A stretch of 64,000 nucleotides of DNA from Campylobacter sp. MIT 97-5078 (GCF_006864455.1 NZ_QHLK01000004.1:62001-126000); one strand, 5' to 3'; shown: positions 53,794 through 62,842, counted from the first letter of the stretch. A program made the numbers and translations. The notes: generated by a model from the letters alone, not told the origin.

Positions 53794-55649
53794 ACAAGAC
53801 TTTTGCTCAAAACCTCAATGCCATTTTTGGAGTCGATCAACCTTTAAGTGTGATGTTAAGGCAAATTTCAAAACTTGTAAAATTTAAAAGTGAAAACAAA
53901 AAACTTATTTTTTTACCAGAAAATGAGCTTGTATATGAAAACTTCGAGGCTCATTTTAAAGAAAAAAAAGAATATTTTGATCAAAACTTTGCAAAGCATC
54001 CTGTGATGTTTTTTTATGGGCTTGGTAATGGCGTTTTGCTTAAATACTTACTTAAAAACAAAAAACATAAAAGAATTATCGTCTTTGAAAGCGAACTTGA
54101 GCTTTTTTACCTTGCTTTGCAAGAGCTTGATTTGAGCAAGGATATAGAACAAGAAAGATTGATATTGTTTTATACATCAAACCTTAATCCAGCACAATTT
54201 CAAACTCTTTTTGCTTATCCTGATATAGAAACCTCGCTCAAAACTTATAATTTTCACGTTCAGTGTGAATTTTATGAAAAGCATTATAAAAATGAAATAG
54301 AAAAAATTCATCAAGAACTCATAGAACAGATCAAATTTAACTTTTTAAAAAGAGGAAATGATCCTCTTGATTCTATCATTGGTATTAAAAATATCTTAAT
54401 TAATCTTCCTAAGATGCTAAGACACGGCATTTTTAAAGCTTTTTTAAAGCAAAGATTTAAACAGGTTAAAAGCGCTATCATCGTTTCAACCGGACCAAGT
54501 TTAAGCAAGCAGTTGCCTTTACTTAAAAAATATGCAAATAAAGCAAGCATTATGTGTGCGGATTCTGCTTATCCAATACTTGCTAAAAACGACATTAAAC
54601 CAGACTTTGTTTTTATGCTTGAACGCACGGATTTTACGGCTGAATTTTTTAATAATGATTTTAAAGACTTTGATGAGGGAATTTTATTTATCCTTACCTC
54701 AGTAGTGGATAAAAACGCTACAAAATATCTTGAAAAAAATAACAGAAATTATATGATCGTTTCTCGCCCCTTGCTTTTTGCAGCAAGTCTAGGACTTGAT
54801 GAGTTTGGTTACTTAGGTGCAGGGCATAGCGTAGCAAATATGGCGTATGAGCTCGCAGCGGCTTTAAGACATGAAAATATCATTTTTATAGGACAAGATT
54901 TAGCTTATGGCGATGATGGAAGCTCGCACCCAAAGGACTATCAACATGGAGCAGAATTTGAAAGCAATCAAAGACGTGATATTTACACGCTCGCGTATGG
55001 ACAAAAAGGACAGGTAAGAACACAAATCACTTGGAATTTATTTAGACACGCTTTAGAAAGCGATATAGCACTAAGCAAGCTTAAGCTTGGTATAAACACT
55101 TATAACGCCACTGAAGGTGGAGCACATATCAAAGGAAGTATAGAAAGACCTTTTAAAGAGCTTTGCGAAACGCTTTTAAAAGAAAATATACAAAAACCCT
55201 TTGCTAAGCCACCAAGGTATGATGAAAACAAAGCTAAAGCGTTGCTTAAGCAAAGCAAAGAGGATTTGCAAGCAAAGGTAAAAAAAGCTGATGGCTTTCT
55301 TGAAGAGATCAAAAAAGAACTTGAGCTTTTGCAGGGCTTGTTACCAAAGGATTATGTTTTTGAAAAACTTGATTTTGAGGCTCTAAAAAAATCAAAAGAA
55401 AGACTTCTAAAACTCATTCAAACACTTAGACAAAAGATTATTTTCACTGAAACCTTGCACGCTGTGTATTTTCACAATGAATGCGAACTTGTCCGCCTTG
55501 AAAGCTTGATAAGCAAAAACGAACGCGAAGAAAAAGAGCTTTTAATACTTTTTTTAGAAACTGAAGCAAGATTTTTTATCGAACTAGGCGAATATATCTA
55601 TACGCAAAACAATGCCATTTTAGAGTGCATAAAAGAATATATTATTTAA
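53775..55649 (+). CDS. Motility accessory factor (Maf) family protein, copy 1
   Basis: The 624-residue cytoplasmic protein belongs to the Maf/DUF115 family, whose members are needed to attach nonulosonic acids to flagellin. The N-terminal region contains HPVMFFYGLGNGVLLKYLLK near 75-94. The central DUF115 glycosyltransferase-like domain has AIIVSTGPSLSKQLPLLKKY near 235-254, and IFIGQDLAYGDDGSSHPKDY near 372-391. TEGGAHIKGSIERPFKE follows, and the C-terminus is a helical, coiled-coil region. A paralogue follows 9 bases later. Which nonulosonic acid it handles cannot be read; the locus suggests legionaminic acid. Confidence 0.88.
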   Translation: MPHVLLNKTFAQNLNAIFGVDQPLSVMLRQISKLVKFKSENKKLIFLPENELVYENFEAHFKEKKEYFDQNFAKHPVMFFYGLGNGVLLKYLLKNKKHKRIIVFESELELFYLALQELDLSKDIEQERLILFYTSNLNPAQFQTLFAYPDIETSLKTYNFHVQCEFYEKHYKNEIEKIHQELIEQIKFNFLKRGNDPLDSIIGIKNILINLPKMLRHGIFKAFLKQRFKQVKSAIIVSTGPSLSKQLPLLKKYANKASIMCADSAYPILAKNDIKPDFVFMLERTDFTAEFFNNDFKDFDEGILFILTSVVDKNATKYLEKNNRNYMIVSRPLLFAASLGLDEFGYLGAGHSVANMAYELAAALRHENIIFIGQDLAYGDDGSSHPKDYQHGAEFESNQRRDIYTLAYGQKGQVRTQITWNLFRHALESDIALSKLKLGINTYNATEGGAHIKGSIERPFKELCETLLKENIQKPFAKPPRYDENKAKALLKQSKEDLQAKVKKADGFLEEIKKELELLQGLLPKDYVFEKLDFEALKKSKERLLKLIQTLRQKIIFTETLHAVYFHNECELVRLESLISKNEREEKELLILFLETEARFFIELGEYIYTQNNAILECIKEYII

Positions 55650-55658
55650 GGAGAAAAT

Positions 55659-57554
55659 ATGCAACAAACAACTTTATTTGAAAAGAACATTGACGCTTTA
55701 AAAGGCGAAGCTTACAAAGAGCTTAAAGATGAGCTTTTAAAAACAAAAACCATATATAAATTCAAATACGAATTTGATCCTAAAGATACTTTAAATACTA
55801 ATATCATCAATCTACAGACACAAAGGAAAATGTATCAAGCACCACTTCGTGAGCTTGAAGAAAGCTTAGAACCTTTTAAGAACGAGTTTAAACGTTATCC
55901 TGTTTTATTTTTTTATGGCATAGGTAATGGCATTTTATATAAGGCTTTAGCACAAAATGAAGCACACAGACGTATTGTCATTTTTGAAAAAGAGCTTGAA
56001 CTCATTTATATGGCTTTTAATCTCATTGATTTTAGCAAAGCTCTTATAATGGGACAAATTATCATTATTTATACAAAAGATTATGATTCTAATAAAGCAA
56101 CAATGATCTTTTCTTTACCGACTATAGTGCTTTTTTTAAAACTATATAACTTGCGTATTCATTGTGCGTATTATGAAAATCAAAGCGAAGAAATCACACG
56201 GATTAATAATATCAACTCACAAGCAATTCGTTCAACCACTCTAAAACACGGCAACGATCCAGCCGATGCTCTCATGGGTATAGAGCATTTTACCTTACAC
56301 CTGCCTTATATGCTCACACACCCTACTTTTAAAGAACTGATTAAAAAACGCAAAAATAAAGGCAAAAATGCTATCTTTGTAGCTACTGGACCAAGTTTAA
56401 GTAAGCAATTTGATTTACTCAAAAAATACAAAGACAATGCCGTGATCTTTTGTGCTGATAGCTCTTATGCTTTACTTTACAAACAAGGTATAAAGCCAGA
56501 TTATGTCTTATCTTTAGAAAGAGGTGGGCTCACCGCAGAACTTTTTAACAATGATTTTGGCGAATTTGATAAGGGTATAGTATTTATACTTTTTGCTTTA
56601 ACGCACCCAAATACAATTAAATATCTTGAAAGAAACAAAAGAACTTATATGCTTACCCAAAGAAATCTTTCGTATTCAAACTATCTTGATCTTAAGGATT
56701 TTGGTTATTTAGGTGGTGGAATGAGCGTGATGAATATGGCTCATGAACTAGGCATAATGCTTGGCTATAAAAATCTTTTTTTTATAGGACAAGATTTAGC
56801 TTATAGCGAAGAAGGCAAATCACACCCGGATGATTATATGTTTGCCCATCTTGGTGCAGGCGGAAGAAAACGAGATGATCTTAAAATCAAAGCTTATGGG
56901 GGTAAGGGTGAGGTTAAGACTAGTGAAGTATGGATGCTCTTTAAAGGCTTTTTTGAAAATCTCATAACAAATCAACCAAAAGATATAAAGTTTTACAACT
57001 GCACTGAAGGTGGAGCAAGGATAGAAGGAAGCATAGAAATGCCTTTTAAAGAAGCTTGCGAGCAGTTTTTAAGCAAAGAAGTAAAAAAATACTTACCAAA
57101 GCTTCAAAAACCAAGTCGCAAAGAAAGCAATGAATATATGCTTAAAGCATATGAAAAGATCAAAAAAGGTATGCGATTAACTCAAAGATTCATCAAAAAA
57201 TCTAAAAAAATTCAAAAACAACTTCAAGGACTTACCAGAGGTGTGCAAACAAGCACGCTTGATGATATAAATAAAGGTATTGATGAGATCAAAAAAGCAC
57301 TTGATAGCAAAAAAACGCTTTATTTTAAAGAACTTTTAGGACCAAGCTTGTTTCATCAAGAACTTCAATCAGCTCCTCTTTATGTTCAAAATTTCAACAA
57401 CGAAGGCGAACGACAAAACAAACTTATGGCATGGATTTTCTCTCATGAAGCTTGGCTTGAAGAAATTATTGATTTTTTAAGTATTATGGAAAAAAAGATG
57501 AAAGCTGATATCGTGCCTTTAAGAGAAGCTTTAGAAAAAAGAAAGCTTTTATAA
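55659..57554 (+). CDS. Motility accessory factor (Maf) family protein, copy 2
   Basis: The 631-residue paralogue of the preceding gene has the same blocks: YPVLFFYGIGNGILYKALAQ, IFVATGPSLSKQFDLLKKYK near 241-260, FFIGQDLAYSEEGKSHPDDY, TEGGARIEGSIEMPFKEACE, and a helical end. The two differ throughout the N- and C-terminal thirds, so they are an old duplication. AAGGAG precedes the ATG. A 10-bp hairpin at 57566-57595 follows the stop. Confidence 0.88.
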   Translation: MQQTTLFEKNIDALKGEAYKELKDELLKTKTIYKFKYEFDPKDTLNTNIINLQTQRKMYQAPLRELEESLEPFKNEFKRYPVLFFYGIGNGILYKALAQNEAHRRIVIFEKELELIYMAFNLIDFSKALIMGQIIIIYTKDYDSNKATMIFSLPTIVLFLKLYNLRIHCAYYENQSEEITRINNINSQAIRSTTLKHGNDPADALMGIEHFTLHLPYMLTHPTFKELIKKRKNKGKNAIFVATGPSLSKQFDLLKKYKDNAVIFCADSSYALLYKQGIKPDYVLSLERGGLTAELFNNDFGEFDKGIVFILFALTHPNTIKYLERNKRTYMLTQRNLSYSNYLDLKDFGYLGGGMSVMNMAHELGIMLGYKNLFFIGQDLAYSEEGKSHPDDYMFAHLGAGGRKRDDLKIKAYGGKGEVKTSEVWMLFKGFFENLITNQPKDIKFYNCTEGGARIEGSIEMPFKEACEQFLSKEVKKYLPKLQKPSRKESNEYMLKAYEKIKKGMRLTQRFIKKSKKIQKQLQGLTRGVQTSTLDDINKGIDEIKKALDSKKTLYFKELLGPSLFHQELQSAPLYVQNFNNEGERQNKLMAWIFSHEAWLEEIIDFLSIMEKKMKADIVPLREALEKRKLL

Positions 57555-57565
57555 GGTGGATTTTC

Positions 57566-57595
57566 ATTGCAAGCCATATTTACACGGCTTGCAAT
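57566..57595 (+). terminator. Hairpin after the second maf gene
   Basis: ATTGCAAGCC and GGCTTGCAAT are perfect reverse complements with a 10-base loop, starting 12 bases after the stop codon. No T run follows, so it may be a weak terminator or a 3'-end stabiliser. Confidence 0.55.
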
Positions 57596-57642
57596 CCATA
57601 TCAAAAATAAACTGCAAAACAGCTGCTTAAATTTAAAAATAC

Positions 57643-57669
57643 TCAAGTTAAATTTCACTTTGCCGATAT
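57643..57669 (+). promoter_or_regulatory. Strong sigma-28 promoter not followed by a gene
   Basis: TCAAGTTA, 11 bases, GCCGATAT agrees closely with TAAAGTTT-N11-GCCGATAA, with exact spacing. This would be expected in front of flaA, but a terminator lies about 30 bases beyond the -10 box and the flagellin gene has its own sigma-54 promoter. Confidence 0.8.
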
Positions 57670-57675
57670 AGGGAT

Positions 57676-57730
57676 TGAATCTTCTCAAAATATTGCTTAA
57701 AAAAGTCAAGTGCAAAACTTGACTTTTTAT
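57676..57730 (+). ncRNA. Candidate sigma-28-dependent small RNA
   Basis: Between the predicted start point of the sigma-28 promoter and the terminator there are only about 55 bases, with no start codon followed by a useful frame. The transcript would be a short single-stranded region (GGGATTGAATCTTCTC) followed by the terminator stem. Flagellar sigma-28-dependent small RNAs are known in C. jejuni; I cannot say whether this corresponds to one of them. An alternative is a leftover promoter from a lost flaA copy. Confidence 0.5.
57700..57728 (+). terminator. Rho-independent terminator
   Basis: AAAAAGTCAAG and CTTGACTTTTT are perfect reverse complements around a 7-base loop, ending in a T run. 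It is the best-formed terminator in the window. Confidence 0.85.
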
Positions 57731-57852
57731 TTTAGTCTATTTTATTTTAGACAAATTTAATTTAAACAATCAAATTTTATTTGTGTTTTGCTTATATTAC
57801 GCTTTGTTATATCCCTTTCAAATCCCTTATTTTAGGCATAAAATTAAAAGTT

Positions 57853-57866
57853 GGAACACTTCTTGC
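57853..57866 (+). promoter_or_regulatory. Sigma-54 promoter of the flagellin gene
   Basis: GGAACACTTCTTGC has GG and GC separated by exactly 10 bases and matches the flaB-type sigma-54 promoter of Campylobacter, 38 bases before the ATG. A GAAAGGATTT ribosome site follows. Confidence 0.88.
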
Positions 57867-57903
57867 TTTAAGAAGTCTAAGCAATATTTTGAAAGGATTT
57901 AAA

Positions 57904-59628
57904 ATGAGTTTAAGAATAAACACGAACATTGGTTCGCTTAGTGCTCACAATGCGTTAAATATGACTTCTAACGCACTTGACAATTCTCTTAACAGGTTAA
58001 GCACAGGGCTTAGGATCAACTCAGCCAAAGATGATGCTTCAGGTTTAGCCATCGCTGATCAACTTCGTTCTCAAGCATCAACTTTAGGACAAGCTATCAA
58101 CAATGGCAACGACGCCATAGGCATACTTTCCACCGCTGATAAAGCGATGGACGAGCAGGTAAAAATTTTGGATATGATCAAAACTAAAGCTACTCAAGCG
58201 GCTCAAGATGGACAAAGTCTTAAAACAAGAAACATGCTTCAAGCAGACATCAACCGCCTTATGGAAGAATTAGACAATATCGCCAATACCACCGTTTTTA
58301 ATGGCAAACAATTGCTTTCTGGTGGCTTTATCAACCAAGAATTTCAAATCGGCTCAAGCTCAAATCAAACTATAAAAGCAACCATAGGCTCAACCCAAAG
58401 CTCAAAGATCGGTGTAACAAGGTTTGAAACAGGAGCAACTATCACTGCTTCAGGACCTGCAAATATGACGATTTTAAATTATAACGGTGTTGATGATTTT
58501 GATTTTGCTGAAATTCAAATTTCATACAGCGTTGGCACAGGTGTTGGAGCTTTGGCTGAAGAGATCAACAGAGTAGCTGATAAAACAGGTGTTCGTGCAA
58601 GTTTTACTGTGCAAACTTATGGCACTTTTGCTATACAAGATGGAAAGACAAGTAGTGATTTTTCAATCAATGGCGTGATTATAGGACAGATTGATTACAA
58701 AGCAGCTGATGAGAATGGACAACTTGTTTCAGCGATCAACGCTGTAAAAGATACTACAGGCGTTGAAGCAGCTAAGGATGCAAACGGCAAACTCGTCTTA
58801 ACCTCAAAAGAAGGAAGAGGTATAGTTATAGGAGGAAGCATAGGTGTAGGTTCAGGCGTAATTAACAGCCAATACTCAAACTTTGGACGCCTTTCTTTAG
58901 TTAAAAATAGCGGACAAGATATCGCTATATCAGGCACTGGTTTTGGCTTTACAGTAACAGCTGGGGATTTTATTTCTCAAAGCTCTGTTTCTTTGCGTGA
59001 ATCAAAAGGACAAATCGAAGGCAATATGGCTGATGCTATGGGCTTTTTTGCGTATCCGGGTGGAAATAGATATATCATCACAGGATTTTCATCAGTTGCT
59101 GCCTTTATGAGTAGTGCTGGTTCAGGATTTTCAGCTGGTTCAGGATTTTCTGTAGGTTCTGGAAACAACTATTCTGTTTTATTAGACGATATTGGCGTAT
59201 TTGTTTCATCTGCCTCAGCTTTTTCAAATGCCTATCAAGTTTCAGCTGGTTCAGGATTTTCAGCTGGTTCAGGTTTATCAAATTATGCACCGATGAAAAC
59301 GCTTGAGCTTGGCATAGCTGATAATACAGCTGGTGTAACCACACTTAAAGGGGCAATGGCGGTAATGGATATAGCAGAAACAGCGATTTTAAATCTTGAT
59401 CAAGTGCGTGCTGACATAGGTTCAGCCCAACAACAACTTGAAGTTACGATAGCTAATATCAGCACCACACAAGTCAATGTCAAAGCAGCCGAAAGCACCA
59501 TACGCGATGTGGATTTTGCAAGCGAGAGTGCAAATTTCTCTAAACAAAATATACTTGCCCAAAGTGGTAGTTACGCTCTTGCACAAGCTAATCAATCACA
59601 ACAATATGTGCTTCAACTCTTACAATAA
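57904..59628 (+). CDS. flaB: Flagellin (FlaB-type by promoter)
   Basis: The 574-residue flagellin starts [20 protein letters not shown] and has the D0/D1 signature [20 protein letters not shown] near 31-50. A variable centre lies at about 165-470 and a conserved C-terminus ends [19 protein letters not shown]. The centre contains Ser/Gly repeats of the form SAGSGF, typical of Campylobacter flagellins and probable glycosylation sites. The start at 57904 is fixed by the family N-terminus and ribosome site; the frame is open upstream. Only one flagellin gene is present here, read in the same direction as the maf genes. The flaB symbol is based on the sigma-54 promoter and is tentative. Confidence 0.93.
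   Translation: MSLRINTNIGSLSAHNALNMTSNALDNSLNRLSTGLRINSAKDDASGLAIADQLRSQASTLGQAINNGNDAIGILSTADKAMDEQVKILDMIKTKATQAAQDGQSLKTRNMLQADINRLMEELDNIANTTVFNGKQLLSGGFINQEFQIGSSSNQTIKATIGSTQSSKIGVTRFETGATITASGPANMTILNYNGVDDFDFAEIQISYSVGTGVGALAEEINRVADKTGVRASFTVQTYGTFAIQDGKTSSDFSINGVIIGQIDYKAADENGQLVSAINAVKDTTGVEAAKDANGKLVLTSKEGRGIVIGGSIGVGSGVINSQYSNFGRLSLVKNSGQDIAISGTGFGFTVTAGDFISQSSVSLRESKGQIEGNMADAMGFFAYPGGNRYIITGFSSVAAFMSSAGSGFSAGSGFSVGSGNNYSVLLDDIGVFVSSASAFSNAYQVSAGSGFSAGSGLSNYAPMKTLELGIADNTAGVTTLKGAMAVMDIAETAILNLDQVRADIGSAQQQLEVTIANISTTQVNVKAAESTIRDVDFASESANFSKQNILAQSGSYALAQANQSQQYVLQLLQ
59116..59280 (+). repeat. 18-bp repeat units in the flagellin variable region
   Basis: The unit GCTGGTTCAGGATTTTCA occurs in tandem at 59116-59151 and again, with a diverged second copy, at 59245-59280. 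It encodes AGSGFS. Such repeats allow recombination within or between flagellin genes. Confidence 0.75.
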
Positions 59629-59644
59629 ATTCAAATTTTGCTTC

Positions 59645-59670
59645 AAGCTTGCGACTTTTCTCGCAAGCTT
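59645..59670. terminator. Terminator between flagellin and convergent pldA
   Basis: AAGCTTGCGA and TCGCAAGCTT are perfect reverse complements with a 6-base loop, 16 bases after the flagellin stop and 4 bases past the pldA stop. It can serve both converging transcripts. Confidence 0.7.
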
Positions 59671-59674
59671 TGTA

Positions 59675-60532
59675 TCAATACGCTATATAAAAACCTAAAG
59701 AAAACTTATGTAAATATCGATTATAATCAATCAAGCTTTCCCCATAGCCATTAAAATACTGCACATACAAAAACACTCCATTCCCCCAAAAATCAAAACC
59801 CGCATCAAACTGCAAGGCTCCTTTGTTTCGCTTAAAATTCAAGTTATTTCTCACAAGCACACTTGCAAAACAATCCTTCGCCAAATAACTCACAGCCAAA
59901 TCAAAATTTCCCATATAGTTTGTAATATCTTTGTTATCATCATCTTTTTCAGGTAGCCTATACCACAGCCTTGGCGTGATAAAAAAGCGATCATAAACAA
60001 ATAAAGTGCTTATATATACTCTATTCCACGAACGCGATTGAAGTTCAGTATCATCTTTGCCGTTTGATTCGTGAAGTAAGGATACTCGGATACTTTTTAA
60101 ATTTTCAAACTGATCTATATAAAGTGGCACAGAAACAAAAAATTCAGGCTGATAGTTAATCTCTCTAAAAGGCGAAGAGTCCTTATAAAGTTGCCACCAC
60201 GCTGTTTGCGTATAAGCAAAATAAAATTTTTCATCAAAACCAAAAATATTTTCAAACAAAGGTTTTTTAAGACTGATTTGAAATTTCGCTTCAGTGCGTT
60301 TGTGTCGCGGATATTTACCTTTAAAAGTATAAGAAAAAGGTAAAAAATAATTCGCCCCATGCTCGCTCAATTGCAAGAAATTCTCTCTTTTTACTTCACC
60401 AAGATAATTTTGTAAATTTAAAACTGCCAAGTCCCTTTCTTTTCTTAAGTTTTGCTCTAATTTTACGCTTGTTTCAGCCTTCATAAGACTTACAACTACA
60501 CACACAACACATAAAGATTTAAAATATTTCAT
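59675..60532 (-). CDS. pldA: Outer membrane phospholipase A (PldA)
   Basis: PldA is a 12-stranded outer-membrane barrel that hydrolyses phospholipids and contributes to haemolysis and colonisation in Campylobacter. The 285-residue protein has a signal peptide (residues 1-19) and a barrel of alternating polar and hydrophobic strands. The catalytic His and Ser lie in LLHESNGKDD near 152-161 (HxSNG motif). The barrel ends with YFNGYGESLIDYNRYL and a terminal aromatic (FYIAY). Its start overlaps the end of mobA by 14 bases. Confidence 0.93.
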   Translation of the reverse strand: MKYFKSLCVVCVVVSLMKAETSVKLEQNLRKERDLAVLNLQNYLGEVKRENFLQLSEHGANYFLPFSYTFKGKYPRHKRTEAKFQISLKKPLFENIFGFDEKFYFAYTQTAWWQLYKDSSPFREINYQPEFFVSVPLYIDQFENLKSIRVSLLHESNGKDDTELQSRSWNRVYISTLFVYDRFFITPRLWYRLPEKDDDNKDITNYMGNFDLAVSYLAKDCFASVLVRNNLNFKRNKGALQFDAGFDFWGNGVFLYVQYFNGYGESLIDYNRYLHKFSLGFYIAY

Positions 60533-61103
60533 TTTTAAATCTTACATAACTTTCAAAGTCATTTAAATTCACAAAGCTTTCATCGTCCTTAAAATCAAGC
60601 ACAAAAGCGTTATTTTGCTCGCACAAGCTTTGAATTTTGTGTTTTTTTTGCTGTAAAAGCTCAAAACATTTACCAGATAAAGAACTATGATAAAAGCCAC
60701 ACAAAGCGTGAATATATCCTTTGCTTCGTGGCAAGATGATTAAAGATTGATCAAGATGCTTTGCAAGAGCATCAATTTGCTCTTTTTCTACACTTGGCAT
60801 ATCAACACTGATGATAAAAACAAAAGTATCTTTAAAATAATCAAGCACGCTAAAAAGAGCAAGCATAGGCGAAAACTCCACACCTTCAAATTTTTTATCA
60901 AAAATGAGTTGTTTAAAATGAGCGTTAAATTTATCCTCTTTGCACGAAAGAAAACAGCTTTGAAAAAGCGCACTAAGTCTTGAAAACTGAAAATCAACCA
61001 AATTTCGATCATAAAGGGGTAAAAAACACTTATCCTGCCCCATACGACTTGATTTACCGCCACACAAAATCACACAAGGCAGAGTTTGAAGATCAAAGTG
61101 CAT
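60519..61103 (-). CDS. mobA: Molybdenum cofactor guanylyltransferase MobA
   Basis: MobA attaches GMP to molybdopterin for enzymes such as formate dehydrogenase and nitrate reductase. The product is 194 residues with the signature VILCGGKSSRMGQDKCFLPL near 11-30 and FIISVDMPSVEKEQIDAL near 90-107. I place the start at 61103, behind AAGGAAAAAA, rather than at the upstream ATG at 61142, because homology begins there. It is followed by pldA with an overlap. Confidence 0.9.
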   Translation of the reverse strand: MHFDLQTLPCVILCGGKSSRMGQDKCFLPLYDRNLVDFQFSRLSALFQSCFLSCKEDKFNAHFKQLIFDKKFEGVEFSPMLALFSVLDYFKDTFVFIISVDMPSVEKEQIDALAKHLDQSLIILPRSKGYIHALCGFYHSSLSGKCFELLQQKKHKIQSLCEQNNAFVLDFKDDESFVNLNDFESYVRFKNEIF

Positions 61104-61171
61104 TTTTTTCCTTAAAATATAAATTTCAAAAATTTTAAACATTTTACATTAAAATAATATAAAAAATACTC

Positions 61172-61177
61172 TATAAT
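61172..61177 (+). promoter_or_regulatory. -10 box directly before the rqcH-like gene, predicting a leaderless mRNA
   Basis: CTCTATAAT ends 7 bases before the ATG at 61185 and there is no good ribosome site, so transcription would start at about the first base of the gene. Confidence 0.5.
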
Positions 61178-61184
61178 TAAAGTT

Positions 61185-62495
61185 ATGAAATACCAAGCTT
61201 TAATCCAAATCGCAAATTATCTTAAAGCTTATAAAAAACTCTATGCTATCAAACGCATAGATGATAATGTTTTTAAGCTTGATTTTAATAAACTCTGCCT
61301 CATTTTTGATCTAAGCCGTTTTAAAAGTGCTATTTATGAAGCCAAACTTTTAGAAAAAAAATACAATGCTCCATTTGACTTTATGTTGCAAAAATATTTT
61401 AGTGGCGCTGAAATTTTAAGTGTAAAAGTGCTTGAAAATAACAGAGTCTTATGTTTTCACACTCAAATACAAAAAGCATACAAAAACTTTACAAACAAAA
61501 TCTATTTTGAATTTACAGGCAAAAATACAAACGCTATCATCACTGATGAAAATGACATCATCATCGAAGCTTTAAGACACATAGAAAAATCCTACAGGAG
61601 TGTAAAAATAGGACAAAAACTTGAGCCTTTAAAGCCTTTTAAGATCGAAGAAAAAGTATTTGAGATCAAAGATTTTAAAGCATATTTTGCTCTTGCTTTT
61701 AAAGAGCAAAACCAACTAAAAATCAATGCCTTAAAAGAAAACAAAAGCAAACAAGTGCTGAAAAAAATCGCAAATTTAAAAGAACATTTAAGCAAACTTG
61801 ATGATGAAAACACGCTTGAAAAACAAGCCCGAAGTTATGAATACAAAGCCCAAGTTTTAAACGCAAATTTATATCATTTAAAAGACTATGAACGCAATTT
61901 TTCTTTAAAGGATTTTGAGGGCAAAGAGCTTTTTTTTGAGCTTGAAAATGTTCCAAAAATGGAAGCTCAAAGGCTTTTTAAGCTTTCAAAAAAACTCAAA
62001 CAAAAAGCTAAAAATATCTTCATCGAAAAAGACTCATTACTTGAAAAAATCAGCTTTTATGACAATCTTTTAACACTTATCATGCATTCAAACTCAAGCG
62101 TAGAGCTTGAAATTTTAGCACCAAAAAAGCAAGCAAATGCAGAGAAAAAAGTAAAAAAAAGTGATGAGGGCGTGGCAAGCTTTTATTTTAATGAGTGTAA
62201 AATTCTTATCGGCAAAAACGAAAAAGCAAATGAGTTTTTACTACACAGCACAAAAAAAGATGATATGTGGCTACATGTGCAAAACTTACCCTCCTCTCAC
62301 GCTTTTATCATCTCAAATAAACAGAAACTAAGTGAAGAAGTGTTACAATTTGCAGCGAAATTGTGTGTAAATTTCTCAAAGTTAAACCCTGGGACATATT
62401 TAGTCGATTATACGCAAAGAAAATTTGTTAAAATAAAACAAAAGGCTTTCGTAAATTATACAAATTTCAAAAGCTTGAGTGTTTTAAAGGAGTAA
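61185..62495 (+). CDS. RqcH/NFACT family protein (fibronectin-binding-like)
   Basis: The 436-residue protein is a reduced member of the NFACT family (RqcH, Rqc2), which binds stalled 50S subunits and adds Ala tails; relatives are often annotated as fibronectin-binding proteins. An N-terminal NFACT-N-like domain (about 1-170) is followed by a Lys/Leu coiled-coil region (about 185-290). The C-terminal NFACT-R (DUF814) domain contains KKDDMWLHVQNLPSSHAFI near 361-379 and NPGTYLVDYTQRKFVK. It leads the genes down to dxr. Biochemical role is inferred from the family. Confidence 0.82.
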   Translation: MKYQALIQIANYLKAYKKLYAIKRIDDNVFKLDFNKLCLIFDLSRFKSAIYEAKLLEKKYNAPFDFMLQKYFSGAEILSVKVLENNRVLCFHTQIQKAYKNFTNKIYFEFTGKNTNAIITDENDIIIEALRHIEKSYRSVKIGQKLEPLKPFKIEEKVFEIKDFKAYFALAFKEQNQLKINALKENKSKQVLKKIANLKEHLSKLDDENTLEKQARSYEYKAQVLNANLYHLKDYERNFSLKDFEGKELFFELENVPKMEAQRLFKLSKKLKQKAKNIFIEKDSLLEKISFYDNLLTLIMHSNSSVELEILAPKKQANAEKKVKKSDEGVASFYFNECKILIGKNEKANEFLLHSTKKDDMWLHVQNLPSSHAFIISNKQKLSEEVLQFAAKLCVNFSKLNPGTYLVDYTQRKFVKIKQKAFVNYTNFKSLSVLKE

Positions 62496-62497
62496 AA

Positions 62498-62827
62498 ATG
62501 CCAGTCAGTCCTTTAGGAAATCTTAATTTCATCAACCAAAATGTCGGTGCAGTATCAACTCGAGCAAGTAATGAAGCTGCTAAAGAAGGCTTTGCAAATA
62601 TGGCGAATTTAGCCGAGTTTGCTGCAAAAGAAAAGGCAGTTGAAAAGCTTGAAAGAGTCGCTCAGAGCCAAGAGGTGCAAGATGAGGTTAAAGAAAGGGC
62701 TAATGAAGAAGAAAAACAAAAACACGCTAAAGAAGAGCAAGAACACAATAAAAACGAAGATGAAGCGAGTGAAGAAGATGAGTTTAAAAACACACATAAG
62801 CTTCATAGACTTGATTTGAGTATTTAA
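62498..62827 (+). CDS. Small charged hypothetical protein
   Basis: No function is recognised. The 109-residue product starts MPVSPLGNLNFINQNVGAVS. The N-terminal 50 residues are mixed, and residues about 55-100 are extremely rich in Glu and Lys with His, probably a solvent-exposed helix or disordered. An AAAGGAGTAAAA site lies before the ATG, 2 bases after the rqcH-like gene, and cdsA follows 15 bases later. A gene in this place occurs in C. jejuni by memory. Confidence 0.75.
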   Translation: MPVSPLGNLNFINQNVGAVSTRASNEAAKEGFANMANLAEFAAKEKAVEKLERVAQSQEVQDEVKERANEEEKQKHAKEEQEHNKNEDEASEEDEFKNTHKLHRLDLSI

Positions 62828-62842
62828 GATAAGGAGAAAGCT

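Larger units (their letters stand above)
57555..57903. other. Regulatory region between maf and flagellin
   Basis: In order the 349 bases hold a hairpin after maf, a sigma-28 promoter, a candidate small RNA with its terminator, and the sigma-54 promoter of the flagellin gene. Each is listed separately. Confidence 0.7.

Noticed and set aside
56899-56903. Runs of five G, for example here and near 39951 and 41463
   Set aside because: Too short to slip at high rate; only the three G10 tracts are taken as phase-variable.
57781-57903. N-terminal extension of flagellin by 41 codons
   Set aside because: It spans the sigma-54 promoter; all flagellins of the family start at the MSLRINTN position.
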